A DNA stretch of 64,000 nucleotides from Hypomyces perniciosus (taxonomy: Eukaryota; Ascomycota; Sordariomycetes; Hypocreales; Hypocreaceae). Location: NCBI GenBank assembly GCA_008477525.1, contig SPDT01000010.1:1364001-1428000 (forward strand), read 5' to 3'. Within the stretch, counting starts at the first letter, position 1; every line of letters begins with the position of its first letter. Under the pieces are notes generated by a model that saw only the letters and a list, made by a program, of their open reading frames with translations, searched no databases and had not been told where the DNA came from. Both the position numbers and the translations under genes were made by a program. Below, piece after piece: positions 46,351 to 58,464 of the stretch.

Positions 46351-49300
46351 GAGACGGGATACAGGCGCAGGTAATAATGCCACAGAGAGCCGGAACGAGT
46401 TCATCACAACAATGATGCGACTGAGGATGATGTGATGGATTGACTGATTGAATATGCGCACACAAGCAGCCAGCCAGGGCCTCTGAGGATGCGTGGGCCG
46501 GCCCTGCGAGCTGCACAGTGTGCTTGGAGCGCCTGACCAGTCCTCCCACGCCTCTCGTTGGCTCAGCAATCTAATACGTGACGGGACGAAACGAGAGCAC
46601 CACCACCACTGCAGAGGTCCAGACAGGGAGGCGGGACGGTGTCGCTGTAGTGATGGTAATAATAATAATGGTGATAGTGATGATGAAATGAGGCGGGAGG
46701 GAAAAAAACACGCTGACGTGTGTGACAGAACAGTTGGGGATGTGATGTGATGATGGCTCTGCCTCGGGGCGACAAGTGCACATACGTGTAAGCAATGCCA
46801 ATGCCAGTTCACAGACAAAGCTTCAAACATGGATGGATTTTGGGTTTCAGAATGCTACCACCAATCCACCTTCCCCAAACTGTTTTTTTCTCGATAAAAA
46901 TAACACTACGGAGTACTCATCAATGTCAATCTGTTCTGGAACCCCCTCCAAATTGGCAACCACACAACGCTTGACGGTCCCTATCCAACCAACCATTCAG
47001 TGCTGCATCATGCTTCTCAAGCCGACCGTGACAACAGCGGGCGGCTGGGACTGGGATCTTGCCTGAATGGGTCCCCTGGATCTGGCCATCATGGCAAAGA
47101 CGTCACCACGCTTGGGAACACACCCGCCCATCAGAAAGAAAAGAAAAGGACCAGGGGCAGGGGCAGGGCCGTTTACAACACACCAGAGCTCCTCTTTTGC
47201 TCTCATTTTTGTTTTGGACATGCATCCAAGAAGGCGAAATCCTGGGTCACGGGGCGGAGCGGCGCCGCCGTTGCGATGGAAAACCTATGGAAGGGATCAA
47301 CAAAAGCACTCAGGCCCAACTGTGGAGCAGACGACGCAACCGGTCAAAGCAACAGGCGGCTCGTCTCGACTCCTCTCTACCCGTTGGTGCCCACCACCTT
47401 TGGCTTGGGTTGCCCTCTTGGGTGATAATGGATGGATGGCTGCTGGGAAGTCTAAAGTCTGAAGTCTGAAACGGCTTGTCTGGTTGAAACCTTGCTGAGG
47501 ATTAAAGCCCTGAACATTGCCACCGTGGAGACACAAGACCCAGCGTCAGGGTCCAGTTGGCGCTGTGGGAAACCTCGACAGCCTCGTTCACCTCATCGGG
47601 CGACCACCACCTCATCGGGATGGATTACTAAGGTCTTAAAGGCACACCACTAAGCCAGCGCACGTACTCGTACTTCGTAGTCTCTTTTTCTCTCTCAGCA
47701 ACTGCACAGAGGGAGGGAAGAGAGTGAGTGAGGGGTTGATGAGTTGACTGATCGCCGGGGTTGTGGAATGCCTCTCCCACTCCCACTCTCACTCGCACAC
47801 CCAAAGTCCAGAGTGCCGAACAGGGGTGCTTGTTCAGCCTGGCCTACCATTCTGGTCGAAAGGGTCTCTGCCACTTCCCCCCCTCTCGTTTCTGACTCTT
47901 TCTTGTTATTTTTGTCCTAACGTGACTGTTCTCTTCTCCAAAATTCCATTGGGCTGAGTGAGGTTGGGTTGGGTATCAATCGCCATCGGCTCTAAGAGAG
48001 AAAAAAGGGCGCAGTCTGAGTCGCCAGACCTAATACTCTCCTGCTTAGCATGTTTGCATGTACAGGCAAACTGCTGCTGCTACAGTGAACTACGAATCGC
48101 CCCAGCCCTGGAATTGGTGTAGCGAGCCTACTTAGGCCCTGTGAGACGAATCATCGGGGGACCAGGACACGCAACGACAGACGGGCAAAGGAAAAAAAAA
48201 CAAAGGAAAAAAACTTCACCTAGCCCAGGCGGGAAGAAGAGGGGATGCGGGATGCCAGCTCACACACCGGCCCCAGTCGTTGTTGAGGCCCAATCGTCGC
48301 CCTCTGTCGTCATGCACGCCGGATGCACCATCCACACAGCTTATAATAGGGCAGCATGCGTTGTCCAAGACCAAAAGCACCCCCTCTTTCACCCTCCCTC
48401 CGAGTCCGAGTCATACCCTTCTGGGACGCTTCATTGCCCATGGATGGTGGCAGCCAGGAAGAAGACGGAAGGGTTCGACTCATAGGCTGCTGTTCTCTCT
48501 CTCTCTCCCCCATCACCCTCATAAGGGTCTTATCCATGTCCACATACGCAACGCACGCGCACGCACGCTCGCACACTCCCCCGACAGATCCCGTGCCCAG
48601 AGCTGTCCCACGTTCCACAGCCGGCTTCGAGTGTACGGCCGCCCTTCGGCCCTCCGAGGATCCTCTCCATCCATACCAGAAGGCGGACTTATCCTCCCCA
48701 TCCCCATGTTGTGCGCACGCTGACAGAGCCCGAGTGCTGCCCCACCCGGGCCTCCGTCTCTTCTGCTTCCAGTCTCGGCTTCCGGCCTCTCCCCCGTCAT
48801 TCCTCTCCCCACACGCCCCCCCTCCCCCCGGTTCGAGTAGTAGTAATAGTATTAGCTACTGCTACGATTCTGTCTATCAACGTGTTCATTATGCCGCCCT
48901 TTTTTTGCTTCTGTCCCATGTGGCCCCAAGGTCTAGACGAACATGTTGGAACGTACATAGAACGAGCTTCTGCCCCCTTTTCCGCTAAAGTTCCCTACAT
49001 TCCTGCTATACATAGCTGCTTGACCTACAGGAGCAGGTCAAAGTGCCACGGAGAGGGAGGACCCAATTCCTCGGGGCTCCCTCAATCCGCCACCATCCTT
49101 CAATGCACCATGCTGATATGATTGGAATCGACGAGCGATGCATGTTTCAACATTGCTTGTGGCCCGCCCAATCGGACAGTCTGTCCCTCCACCAAACGCC
49201 CCCCTCCCCCCCCAAAATGCCAAGTCTTGCGTACACTGCATATGTATGTATAGGTATTTTCAGATTCTCATCTTGTGCCATATATATATTGTGCTCCCCA

Positions 49301-51180
49301 TGGCGTTCTATGTACTCGTATAATATCTCATGATCAGATCTCTCTCAAAATCCGGTCAGTGTATGTCCTTTGATTGGGCCAACCCACAGCGCCTCAGTTT
49401 CTCCCACATATACGCATCGTCTACTTCGTACTGCAGTGTAGCTCGATCGAATCGAATCGAATCGCACGGCCACGCAGCGCCCGCCCTTGGTCCTTGGCTG
49501 ATATGAGAAAAACCAAGATTTTCCATGCCCCTCTTAAAACCATTTCTAGCAAGGCGAGGGGCCAAAGGAAGCACAAAGAATGCGAGATGGACAGGGCAGG
49601 GGTTGGATACGAACGAGACATCTGACGTGCCTCCCTGCGATGCATGGAGGAAAGGAAGTGATCGTCCATCCTCCACACCACCATGCATTGGTGAGGTGAA
49701 CACAGATATCGTCAATGGGATGCCGGATTAGACCTAGTCCCAGCCAACTGAATCACAAGGAAAAAGCAAAGAAAATATGTTATCCAATTTCGGTCCCGAA
49801 TCGCATCGGACGAGTTGTCCGATTTTCAGAATCTGCTTACCCAAGTCGGCGGACAGGACATCACGGGACTCGGCAGCAAAAACCCGGTGTTTCGGTTCTC
49901 CCACGCCGTAGGTTAGTATGGAGGAAGCCCGGTCAGCTGCCACCTATTGGTTTTCACCTAAACGCCTCGGCGAAGACTAGAACTGGAACTAGATAAGATT
50001 GGCGAGAGAGTGTTGCTTCGTGCTGAAGGTTTACAGGGCGTCGTGATGAACGTGCAACTCTCTCCGATTACGAGTAAAACTGCAGATGATGTGCTCTGCA
50101 TCAACGCCCGCCTTCCAAACAATCAGTTAAAAAATAGACAGTCACATACACCCGGTGTAAGAATGAGGTGCATAATCGTTTCATTTCGATTCCTTCTTGT
50201 ACTCCCATATCCAATGGAATGCATACCTAGTGCTACGGAGTACTCTGTAAGTGATATCGTTGGCATGAGAAAAGGACCAGTCATGAACAGGTTAAGTGTC
50301 ATGTCCGGTCTTCTCCCCAGTCCAGTCCAGCCACCTCACCGCCTTTTTTCCCTCCACCATCCGTGATGTGGTCCTCATATCAAAACGAAGCCCGTGTTCG
50401 AGCGATATTAATAATATTAGCCAATTGGCGTGGAAGCCTTCTCAAGCGGCACAGCAGCTTCTTGGCGCTAGTCCCCGATCGAGCACAAGGTGAGATTGGT
50501 AGGATTGGTTCGGCAGTCATCCTCGATGCGGTACAGCATTGATTGCACTCGTAGGTAGTAGCATAACAGGTATTCTGGCTTGTTGTTACTCTTTGGCTGT
50601 CGGCCGACTGTTAGTGGATGGACTAATGTCGGCACCGAGAAACCCCGGACGGTGCGGAGGTCATCATCGCGGATATGAGCATTCAGCCGAAGGCGAGTTG
50701 GCGACTCGCCTTTGTCTCACGACCGACTGATGGGCTTCCACCACAAAGAGTCCACCACGAAAGACGAAGTGGATGTCGGTCAGGAAGTCGTGCACCGTCG
50801 CCTCTGCGGGTGAGCCAGAATGACCTGCATCCTCCATCGTATTGCTTCCCGGCCAACCGGATCTTAGATCTCGGGAGGTCCTTGGGGAGCTTGGCATGTG
50901 CGAATCATCAGAGTCGTTGCTTTTTTTATGCCCCCCCAAACAAGCTGTGTCACCGAAAAACGACAGCTGTCCTGGAGGGATATCCAAGGCGCTTCATAAC
51001 ATGTGTCCTATGGCTCGGCTCTGGGGTCCGAAGCGAGTATGCACCTCGGCCCATCGACGTCACGATGATTCCGGTTGTGACAGACGACGTGGCATGCATA
51101 TTCTTGCTTGTTTCCCGTCGGTGGAATTACGAATGCGCTGTTTACAGCCTTTTCGCACGCCCCTGTTACAGAAGACCGGC

Positions 51181-52248
51181 TTAAACTGCAATATTCATGT
51201 CTGCCACGACAGCTCTGTGATCCGACACACGGATCTGATCGTCAAAGCTGTTGGCCAACACACCAAACGTCTTGACCAATGCCGTGCGGGGTTCTTGGAT
51301 GAAGAGGAAATCGATACGCTGGGGTGATTCGTTCGGCTCCCCGAAGCTCGTGTAGGTCAAGCGGTTTCCATAGTGCTTGTCCACGGGTACGAGGTTGGCA
51401 ATGTCGGACATGCCTGACTCGGGTGCCGTCATGAGCTTGTATGCCCCGTCATCAGGGGTGCTGTTGAAGTCTCCCCCAATGAGGACCACTGATGCGTTTC
51501 CCGGAGGGCTCCATTCTTGAGCAAACTGGATCAACAGCTTGGCGCTATTCTTGCGGGCTTCGACGCCCACGTGGTCAAAGTGTGTACTCATCACGATCAC
51601 TTTGGTGCCGGTCACTTTGTGAGAGAACTCTCCCATCGTGACAATCCGGGGAAGCGCGGCGTCCCAACCGCGAGATGGCCGCTCAGGAGTCTTACTCAGC
51701 CATCTCGTTTCAGTGTGTTCACACTTCCACACATCAGACCGGTAAAAGATGGGCGAGAACTCGCCCTTTGTCTTTCCATCATCGCGCCCCCCACCAATGT
51801 AAGTCCAGGATTTTCCTAGGTGGGATTGGACGTCCTTTACTTGTAATAAGAGAGCTTCTTGGAGACATATAAAGGGGTTTTCATGGCCGGCTGTGATGAA
51901 ACTGAGCTGGTTACAGAGTTTGGGTCCTCGAACTTCCCATCGTTGCTCCCCGACAACTGGCCTGGAATTGGCGTATCTGATGTTGAAGGTGATGGCCCGC
52001 AGTGGCATATAGCCCCCATGTGTGGGTTTTTCCATGCCCAGCTTAGAACCTGAAAGGACTTCTTGATCCTCACTGAATGCACGGCGTGACCCGTCAAAGG
52101 CGGGATGAAGAATTTCTCCCCTGGAATAGAACAGGTTGCTGCTCCAAGAGAGGAGCATACAGAAAAACAGGAATGACACAAGAATGAGCCGGAACCCTTT
52201 AGATGACCGCACAGCGCGTCGTTGCGCAGCGAGGACTGTCGGCGCCAT
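51181..52248 (-). CDS. Membrane-anchored endonuclease/exonuclease/phosphatase-fold protein
   Basis: Single exon, 355 residues, of the DNase I-like (EEP) superfamily, which includes nucleases, deadenylases and phosphodiesterases of lipids or sugars. A signal-anchor helix lies at about residues 18-37 (GFRLILVSFLFFCMLLSWSS), so the catalytic domain is probably luminal or extracellular. All core motifs are visible in order: RAITFNIRY, CLQEAL (metal-binding Glu), VMSTHFDHVG, VVLIGGDFNSTPD (GDFN), RIDFLFI and VSDHRAVVADM (SDHR). The closest style is the secreted or membrane EEP proteins of filamentous fungi rather than Ccr4 or AP endonucleases. The natural substrate is unknown. The start is MAPTVLAAQ. 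It is isolated: 5.9 kb of empty DNA lies downstream and 2.5 kb upstream. Confidence 0.9.
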   Translation of the reverse strand: MAPTVLAAQRRAVRSSKGFRLILVSFLFFCMLLSWSSNLFYSRGEILHPAFDGSRRAFSEDQEVLSGSKLGMEKPTHGGYMPLRAITFNIRYANSRPVVGEQRWEVRGPKLCNQLSFITAGHENPFICLQEALLLQVKDVQSHLGKSWTYIGGGRDDGKTKGEFSPIFYRSDVWKCEHTETRWLSKTPERPSRGWDAALPRIVTMGEFSHKVTGTKVIVMSTHFDHVGVEARKNSAKLLIQFAQEWSPPGNASVVLIGGDFNSTPDDGAYKLMTAPESGMSDIANLVPVDKHYGNRLTYTSFGEPNESPQRIDFLFIQEPRTALVKTFGVLANSFDDQIRVSDHRAVVADMNIAV

Positions 52249-54797
52249 TTATTGTTAGGCTGGCCGCTGTTGGGCCAGACGAAGTTGGCGAGACAGGCCC
52301 CAGGATTGGGGATGAGACGGTAGTGTCCGTCACGTGGCACTCTGCCTTTTATCACCAAGCAAAGCCACCAAGCCAAGCCATCCGTTTCCTCCCGAGTTTA
52401 CCGCGCACATTCCATTTGTGGATATTAAATTGGATCATCAAGGTGCACACAGATGCCGAGGATGTCAGATGTGAAAAATGTGCTTCTCTGCTCGTAACTA
52501 TGGGGTTGGAGCCAACAGACAGCAACCATGTCTGGACATTGTTTCCATTGTCCAATGAAAGCTCTCCATCATATCAATCTCCCAAGGGGGATCTAGATGG
52601 TTTCGTTTCCCAGCTGATCCATCTCCTCTAGACTTGGACCTACTGCAAATTTAACCGACTCCAAGACAACAATTCTAGGCGGAAATGGCATCTGAAATTT
52701 CCCAGCGCCAATATGTCGTCATGGTCGTATAATGGTTGTGGCCCAAAGAGCCGGCTCAAACAGAGATTGGTTCCAAAACGCATCAGGTGTTCTCATCCCG
52801 CACGACACGAGCCGAGCCTTGGTCTTGGCTGAAGTCTGTTCCTTCTCCACTAAAAAGCCACCACATCTTGAATGAGAAGCTACGACGAGTACGAAGTAGT
52901 GCTTCGTATGTGGGTGGTGGGTGAATTCACCATCTCGACAACGAACCGGTGTCCCACGGCACTTGAAAGAGGTTACAATATGCGCTTGGCATGATCACCG
53001 TGACTACCACCTTCCAAGAGGTCACGCTTGCAATTTATTATCACGACTTAGAGAAGCTAGGGTTACTATGGCGTATTTGAGTGAATTTTTGAGAGATCTT
53101 TTTTATTACACTCAAAGGTCAGCGTCACATCATGCCATCTTCTGAGAGTACGATGAGTAGGGTAAGATCACCATGGATAAACCCCAAAGAATCATGAGCA
53201 GACGATGACAGGATCTTGACAAATCCGATTTTTATCAAGATTGCCAACTGAAGTTCTACTAGTAGTATTTCAAATAATACACGTACTACTGACTTCCAAA
53301 TAAAGATCACGTACGGAGTACAAAAATAATCACTCTACGGAGTGTACGGATACGAGAGCTCGCCCGCACTAAGAGACTAACAGTATGAATGGGTCGGAAA
53401 TAGAGCTTCCATCGGATATACTGGGTTTCGCTCCTCCAACGATATCTTTCTCCATACTGCTGCATCCATCGTCTCAAAGGCCCATGACATCAGCAGACAA
53501 ACTGAGCCACCGTGGTGTCTGTAGATAGCAGCATCTTCGCAACTCGGGCAACATGTCTCCGGCCTGTCTGTCCTGCAACTCCTTTGGCCGGAAAGGGCGG
53601 TCGTCTTTCCAACAGGCACCGATCAATCGGACATATTTGCAACGGATGATCGACTTTGATCGACAAGTCCTAGTAGTTGCGTGACGCCGGTTTGCTCGAA
53701 AGCGCCACGGATGAGCATCATGCAAGGAACCATGCATGCAATCTCGAGGCTCACCATGCAGCTTCAAAACTCCGGCTGGGTCTGGGAGCTATTCCGATCT
53801 CGCAGGAATTCCTCGATCGGAAATGCGGATCATGCAGATGGAATTTTGTGTCCTTTTCTGCGAGGCATGACCTTGCTAACCCACAAGATAGCGGGGATTC
53901 TTCCCATTCTCGCGCAGTTCACGTCGTCCTACTGGGGAGTCATCTGCTCTATATCTGTCCGTGGTGGTGTGCTCTAGTGTCAGCTTACGACTTGAGCCCT
54001 TTCATAAGTCCAATAACGGTTTAACCCCGCGTTCCTACTGCGCTGGACCAGTGGTCTAAAGCTTTGGTATCTGTTGGATGACTTTCGTTCCGAACCGCAT
54101 TTGCGTCTCTTGTCCATTCATTAGCCACCTACATCAGCAGCCAGCCTCAGACGGCAATAATGGGCAAAGCTAACTCAGTCTTAGAGCGCCCACGTTTCAG
54201 CTCTTCCATCCCAAATGACTGGAACGGGTAGACTGCCTAAGAAATGATAGGCAGGTTGGCGTCGTACCAGGGGGGGCCAATCCTGGCTTCTCATAGGCCT
54301 CTTCACGTGGGCGCAGTGCCTTAATGGCTGCTGGTGACCACCATGATGCGCCTCACAAGGCCATCACTTTTCACGGACTATGACTGGGGAATCCATCACA
54401 AGCTACCTCAGTGACGTTTGGAACGCGCAGGGCCCAGTCACCATCCTTTTTTATGGGCGTACGACTATATAGTCGTGCTTGTTTTTGCTGCCTGCACTCC
54501 CGCTACGAAGGAATATATATATGCGTCTCTCTCCTCCTCAACAGAGGATGAGTTTCTGTCTCTATTATCAGGCTTCTCTGACAGTCGGTGCCAGGATTCC
54601 TCGTGCAGGGCTGATTTCTCTTTCGGAGGCTTCATCATTAGTGCCGGCATAGCCGGCGGATGTTCTTTTGCCTTCTCGTGGACACATTAGGCATACCCAT
54701 CCCTGAGTCATCATCCCAGGCGGCACTCTGAAGTTATCATCATCGATTCTTGTCGTTCTTCTATAAAAACCCAAACATCCCATCCATTACAAATACC
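52249..54797. other. 2.5 kb intergenic span, divergent promoters
   Basis: It separates the EEP gene (minus) from the 248-residue gene (plus). A minus-strand frame near 53377-53619 has a mildly protein-like end (AFETMDAAVWRKISLEERN) but nothing to extend it. TACGAAGTA lies at 52890 and TACGGAGTA at 53312. Confidence 0.5.
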
Positions 54798-55544
54798 ATG
54801 CCGATCGAGTTAGAGATGATGTCTCAACCAGACTCGTGGCCACCCACTCAAGTCCGCCTAAACCCATCCATGTCCATCAAAAAGACCAAGGGCGACCCTC
54901 GGCCGCTCCTCGAAGACATCGATGAAAATCCACTCACTTACTTCCTCACTCCTGCACCCGGAGACGACGACGATATGGATCTGGACGTTGACATGATGGA
55001 CTTTGATGCTGGCATCGAAGACTCCACCCAACCCCGCGAGACCGTCCGCAGCGTGAGCCCTTCTAGCCTCGAAGGTCTTAGGAAGCCCAACAACAGCGGT
55101 CGTGCCACCTCTCCAGACTTTGACTCCGATGTGCCCACCACGGACGACGACGACGATGAGGAATACATTCGCTTTTCCTCCCCTCCCAGATCCGTGCTAT
55201 CTCCCCTCCGAGACCTAGCCATCGAGGGCCTCCGGTTCCGCCCCAGGAGCCCTGTCTTTGGCAATACTGCAAACGCTCTCCTGTCGCCGAATTCGTTCCC
55301 CGCGCCGGTGGGCCGCAGGGGCAGGACGAACAGCCGGGGAGCATCACGGAGGCAACAGACAAGGAGCTTGTCTGCTCGTGCCCGACCAAACCACCTGTGG
55401 AGGGAGCCAAGCCCAGATGTTTGGTCTATTGAGGAGGAGACGGAGGAGGAATTAATGAGTGATATGGGGAGTGAGGTCGGGGTAGATATGGCGGCTGCGA
55501 AGCCAAGGAAGAAGGTGCGCTTTGTACTCCCGGTTAAGGAGTAA
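54798..55544 (+). CDS. Acidic 248-residue protein with a C-terminal KVRF motif, unknown function
   Basis: Single exon; the start is the first true ATG (MPIELEMMSQ), since the frame upstream opens only at TTG. I do not recognise the family. It is rich in Asp/Glu runs (DDDDMDLDVDMMDFDAG at about 56-72; TDDDDDEEY at about 115) separated by Ser-Pro-rich pieces (SVSPSSLEGL, SPPRSVLSPLRDL, RPRSPVFGN) that look like proline-directed phosphorylation sites. Near the C-terminus a basic patch reads PRKKVRFVLP; KVRF (239-242) fits the RVxF docking motif of protein phosphatase 1. It could be a small PP1 regulator or a nuclear protein, but this rests on a short motif only. Codon use and length suggest a real gene. 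Confidence 0.75.
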   Translation: MPIELEMMSQPDSWPPTQVRLNPSMSIKKTKGDPRPLLEDIDENPLTYFLTPAPGDDDDMDLDVDMMDFDAGIEDSTQPRETVRSVSPSSLEGLRKPNNSGRATSPDFDSDVPTTDDDDDEEYIRFSSPPRSVLSPLRDLAIEGLRFRPRSPVFGNTANALLSPNSFPAPVGRRGRTNSRGASRRQQTRSLSARARPNHLWREPSPDVWSIEEETEEELMSDMGSEVGVDMAAAKPRKKVRFVLPVKE

Positions 55545-55850
55545 GTAGATCCGAGTGGTTGTCTGTCATCTTGCATTGGGTTGGTGTTCATGGAGTTCTC
55601 TCTTGTTTTCTCTCGGCACTTTGTGGCGTTGGATGCGTTGGGCATTTACACTGGCATTGTGAGTTGGGAGGTAATACAGGACTTGCAACTCGCACTGGAG
55701 GCACTTTGTTGGAGTTTGAGGTATTTTCACTTTTTGTTAACAAGTTCATTTTGTATTTGCACTTAATCAACATGATTCATATCTTCACGCAAAAAAGACA
55801 ACGATATGGTGACTATGCTGCTAATCACCATGAGCAAAAAAGAATTTGAT

Positions 55851-55938
55851 CTCCGATACTGGGAATCGAACCCAGGGCTGCTCGGATCTTCAACTGACGG
55901 TTGAGAGCGAGCGATGTTAGCCACTACACCATATCGGA
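55851..55938 (-). tRNA. tRNA-Glu (CTC) with a 16-nt intron
   Basis: The cloverleaf is complete. The acceptor stem TCCGATA pairs with TATCGGA, the D arm is GTGTAGTGGCTAACAT, the anticodon stem GCTCG pairs with CGAGC, the loop contains CTC, and the T arm is CTGGG-TTCGAAT-CCCAG. About 16 extra bases sit after the base 3' of the anticodon, the canonical tRNA intron position. CCA is not encoded, as expected. It sits in the intergenic span between the 248-residue gene and the giant gene. Confidence 0.93.
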
Positions 55939-58464
55939 TGACGCTTTGAATTGAGAGCTGATGGTGAGAATTTCGCTCTTCACAGTAGACAGATGGACAG
56001 ATGGACGGGACAGGATGTCCAGAGACATCGCCGCCTCTCCAGTATCACCTCTCCGCTGATGAAAGCTCTTCCCATTCTGAGAGAGCTCGGCGACTTGGCG
56101 TGACCTATTAAGGCATCTCCGGGCGCGTGGTGCGTTCTATTGGATGCGGGCTTACCGAATGTGGTGGGTGAGAAATGATCACCTGGACGCTTGGTGGTAT
56201 GGCGGCGGCCTTTCTGCTGAGCGAGTGTTGGACAAGAGTGAGACTTGGAGAGAGACTAGTAGAACATGAGGAGGTCTGTTTCAAGTACAAGGGTTTCGTT
56301 ATGTGAAGTGATGGTTACATGATGCTCACCAGATAGATGGAGGTTTGTTTATCAGCAGATGTCACATTCCATGCTGGAGGATGCATCTATTAGTTCATCG
56401 GGATAGAGGGGAGGTAAGCGGGGGATACAACAGACTTAGGTAGAGTAAAAGAGTGACTATAATACACCACCACACAACAGATAACTTCAATTACGACTTC
56501 GTATACGGAGTAGATGATGGTCATTATCGCAGATAACTCGTTTTTACAGCTAGATTTTAAAATAATTCTACAGGCTCTGATATGCCACAAGCATTAACTA
56601 TCTAGTAGAGTCTGCGTAGACTGTTGCATCTGTCTTTCTTGTCACTCACTTGGGAGGTTGCAAGGTAAATTCCGATTGTTAGCATCTTGTGACCATTTAC
56701 GACGACACCATCAGATTTGGACAAGAGATTGCTGAGATGGGCCGAATGGATGAATGAATGGGCGGGTTTTTGGGAAGTCCGAGACACGCCTTTTACCTGG
56801 CCCTCAGCCGTACGTACAATGACGTGCACCAATCGAGCTACCCGCGATGATTGATTTCGCTTCTCAGTGTGGAAACTAAGGAATTATAGTATTAGTCCGG
56901 TCAGCTGAGGGTTGGGTAGAAAAGAGGGATTGAATATCGCGACTATTTTTACAGAGTATGATAATTATAGAAAGTAAGTAGAGAATAGATGTAGGAGAGA
57001 GGAGATTGTAGTTGGCTGGGTGTAATCAGCGGGAATTGACTGTACCCCTCTGGTCTGGTTCAACTGGTCTGGTATAACTTCGTTTGTTGTGCCCAATTTT
57101 TACCTGTATCTAGGTCCTGTGTCCTAAATAGCTGTTGTCATTAATAATATGGGAATAATGGAAATATCGATAATATCAGATAGGAGTAATGTCTGTCTTC
57201 CAGCTGGAAAAAGGAGGTCAGCAAGTACAACAATAACAGACTCTTAAATGCCGTTGGACTCATGCCAACAAACCAAAAGTTCTCAAACCCGGATATGACC
57301 CGTGTACTAAGGAGTAGTACGAGTTGTGCTTTGCATGGGGGCATCTCATGTTTAATTACGAAGTACGCTTTTCCCACTCTGTTACATTACCACATCCTTA
57401 GAACTGAGGGGCGATGAGTTAGCTTTTGAAAGGTTGTTGTCTCACTTCATTCATCGGGATTCGGTATCGATACCTATGTAAGTCAGGAAGTACGAATTGC
57501 CACGAGATGAAAACAACAATGACGGGTCGAAGCAGCCATCACAAACGATTCCGAAAACAACAAAATAACTTTCATGCACGCCATCCATATCTTGTTGGAA
57601 TCTGGATCGCAGCAAACTAACAGGGGCAATAAAGAACCCAAAGCCTAAAGCAAGATGCAGCGAAAAAGAAGCTGCGCTATGGCGGTCCAAGTGGGGGTGG
57701 CTTGTTTGTGCGCCTCAAACAGGGCTTCTGATAGGCGCTGAAGTCATTGTTTACACTGGACAGAGCTTCAATCAGGGAGTGGGTCCCGCTGGTTACTGCG
57801 GCATCCAGCGGACACTGCATCAGCGCTACAGCAGCAGAGCAACAACAGGTGCAGCTGTGCAGTACTGCTAAGAGCATCACAACCTATCGCCTGCCTCTAG
57901 TTGCCGACCTTGGCAAAGGTCTGGCTGTCACTCAACTGCCACTCAACTGCCACTCATTATTTTCCCTCTTTTGTCGTGCCTCGAAGAGTGTCTGGAGACG
58001 CGTCTTCAAATCTTACTCGCACATGCTGCGACGTCTTGCAGAGCATAGCATAGCATATCTCCCCTCCAGCGCGCAAACGGCTGGTGGACACAGTGGTACC
58101 TTCGGGGAGAGCCTCTCTTCTCGTCTATTTGCCATGTACAGCTAGCACGCCCGCCCTTCTCTCTGCCAACGGCCCGCGCAGCATGCTGCTCATACGAGGT
58201 AAGCCAAGCAACCATCACATACATCCGACGTGTTCATGCGTCGACCATTCCATCCCCGAGGGCGGATCGCAGGTGCGAACAGGGCCACGGTGGCTTTGGG
58301 CAGCTTGGGCAGCTCCGCGCCTAGTATTTGTTGTGCTGCGTTCATCGTATCTGTCTCATGTTCCCCTGATGCGCTGTCCTGCAGACTCACAGAACCCTTA
58401 TATCGTCTTCAATTGAAAGCCATGGGGACCCAAGCTGATCGCATCCTGCTTAGATTAGGGTACT
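55939..58464. other. Intergenic span upstream of the giant DH/PH-like gene
   Basis: No gene is supported besides the tRNA at its left edge. It is A/T-rich around 56300-57400, with a TACGGAGTA at 56504 and a TACGAAGTA at 57357. The last 700 bases are more GC-rich and are the likely promoter and leader of the gene starting at 58465. Confidence 0.5.

Larger units (their letters stand above)
45308..51180. other. 5.9 kb span with no supported gene
   Basis: The left part (45308-46830) is purine-rich and repetitive, and probably includes a long promoter/leader of the 655-residue gene; the 300-codon minus frame at 45647-46549 is a composition artefact (Ser/Pro/Leu from repeats). Further on there are only overlapping frames on both strands (47000-47470, 48280-49120, 50664-51184) without domains. 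TACGGAGTA copies lie at 46907 and 50234, TACGAAGTA-type copies at 45593, 47671 and 49422. A long non-coding RNA or large regulatory region cannot be excluded. Confidence 0.55.

Noticed and set aside
45647..46549. 300-codon minus-strand open frame
   Set aside because: Its Ser/Pro/Leu/His content follows from purine-pyrimidine microsatellites; no domain, and competing frames of similar length overlap it.
48280..49121. Overlapping plus-strand frames of 136-210 codons
   Set aside because: Three frames are open at once over C-rich DNA, so openness reflects composition; no recognisable features or splice signals.
50664..51184. Opposing frames of 107 and 169 codons downstream of the EEP gene
   Set aside because: They overlap each other on opposite strands and neither shows protein-like pattern or neighbours to splice to.
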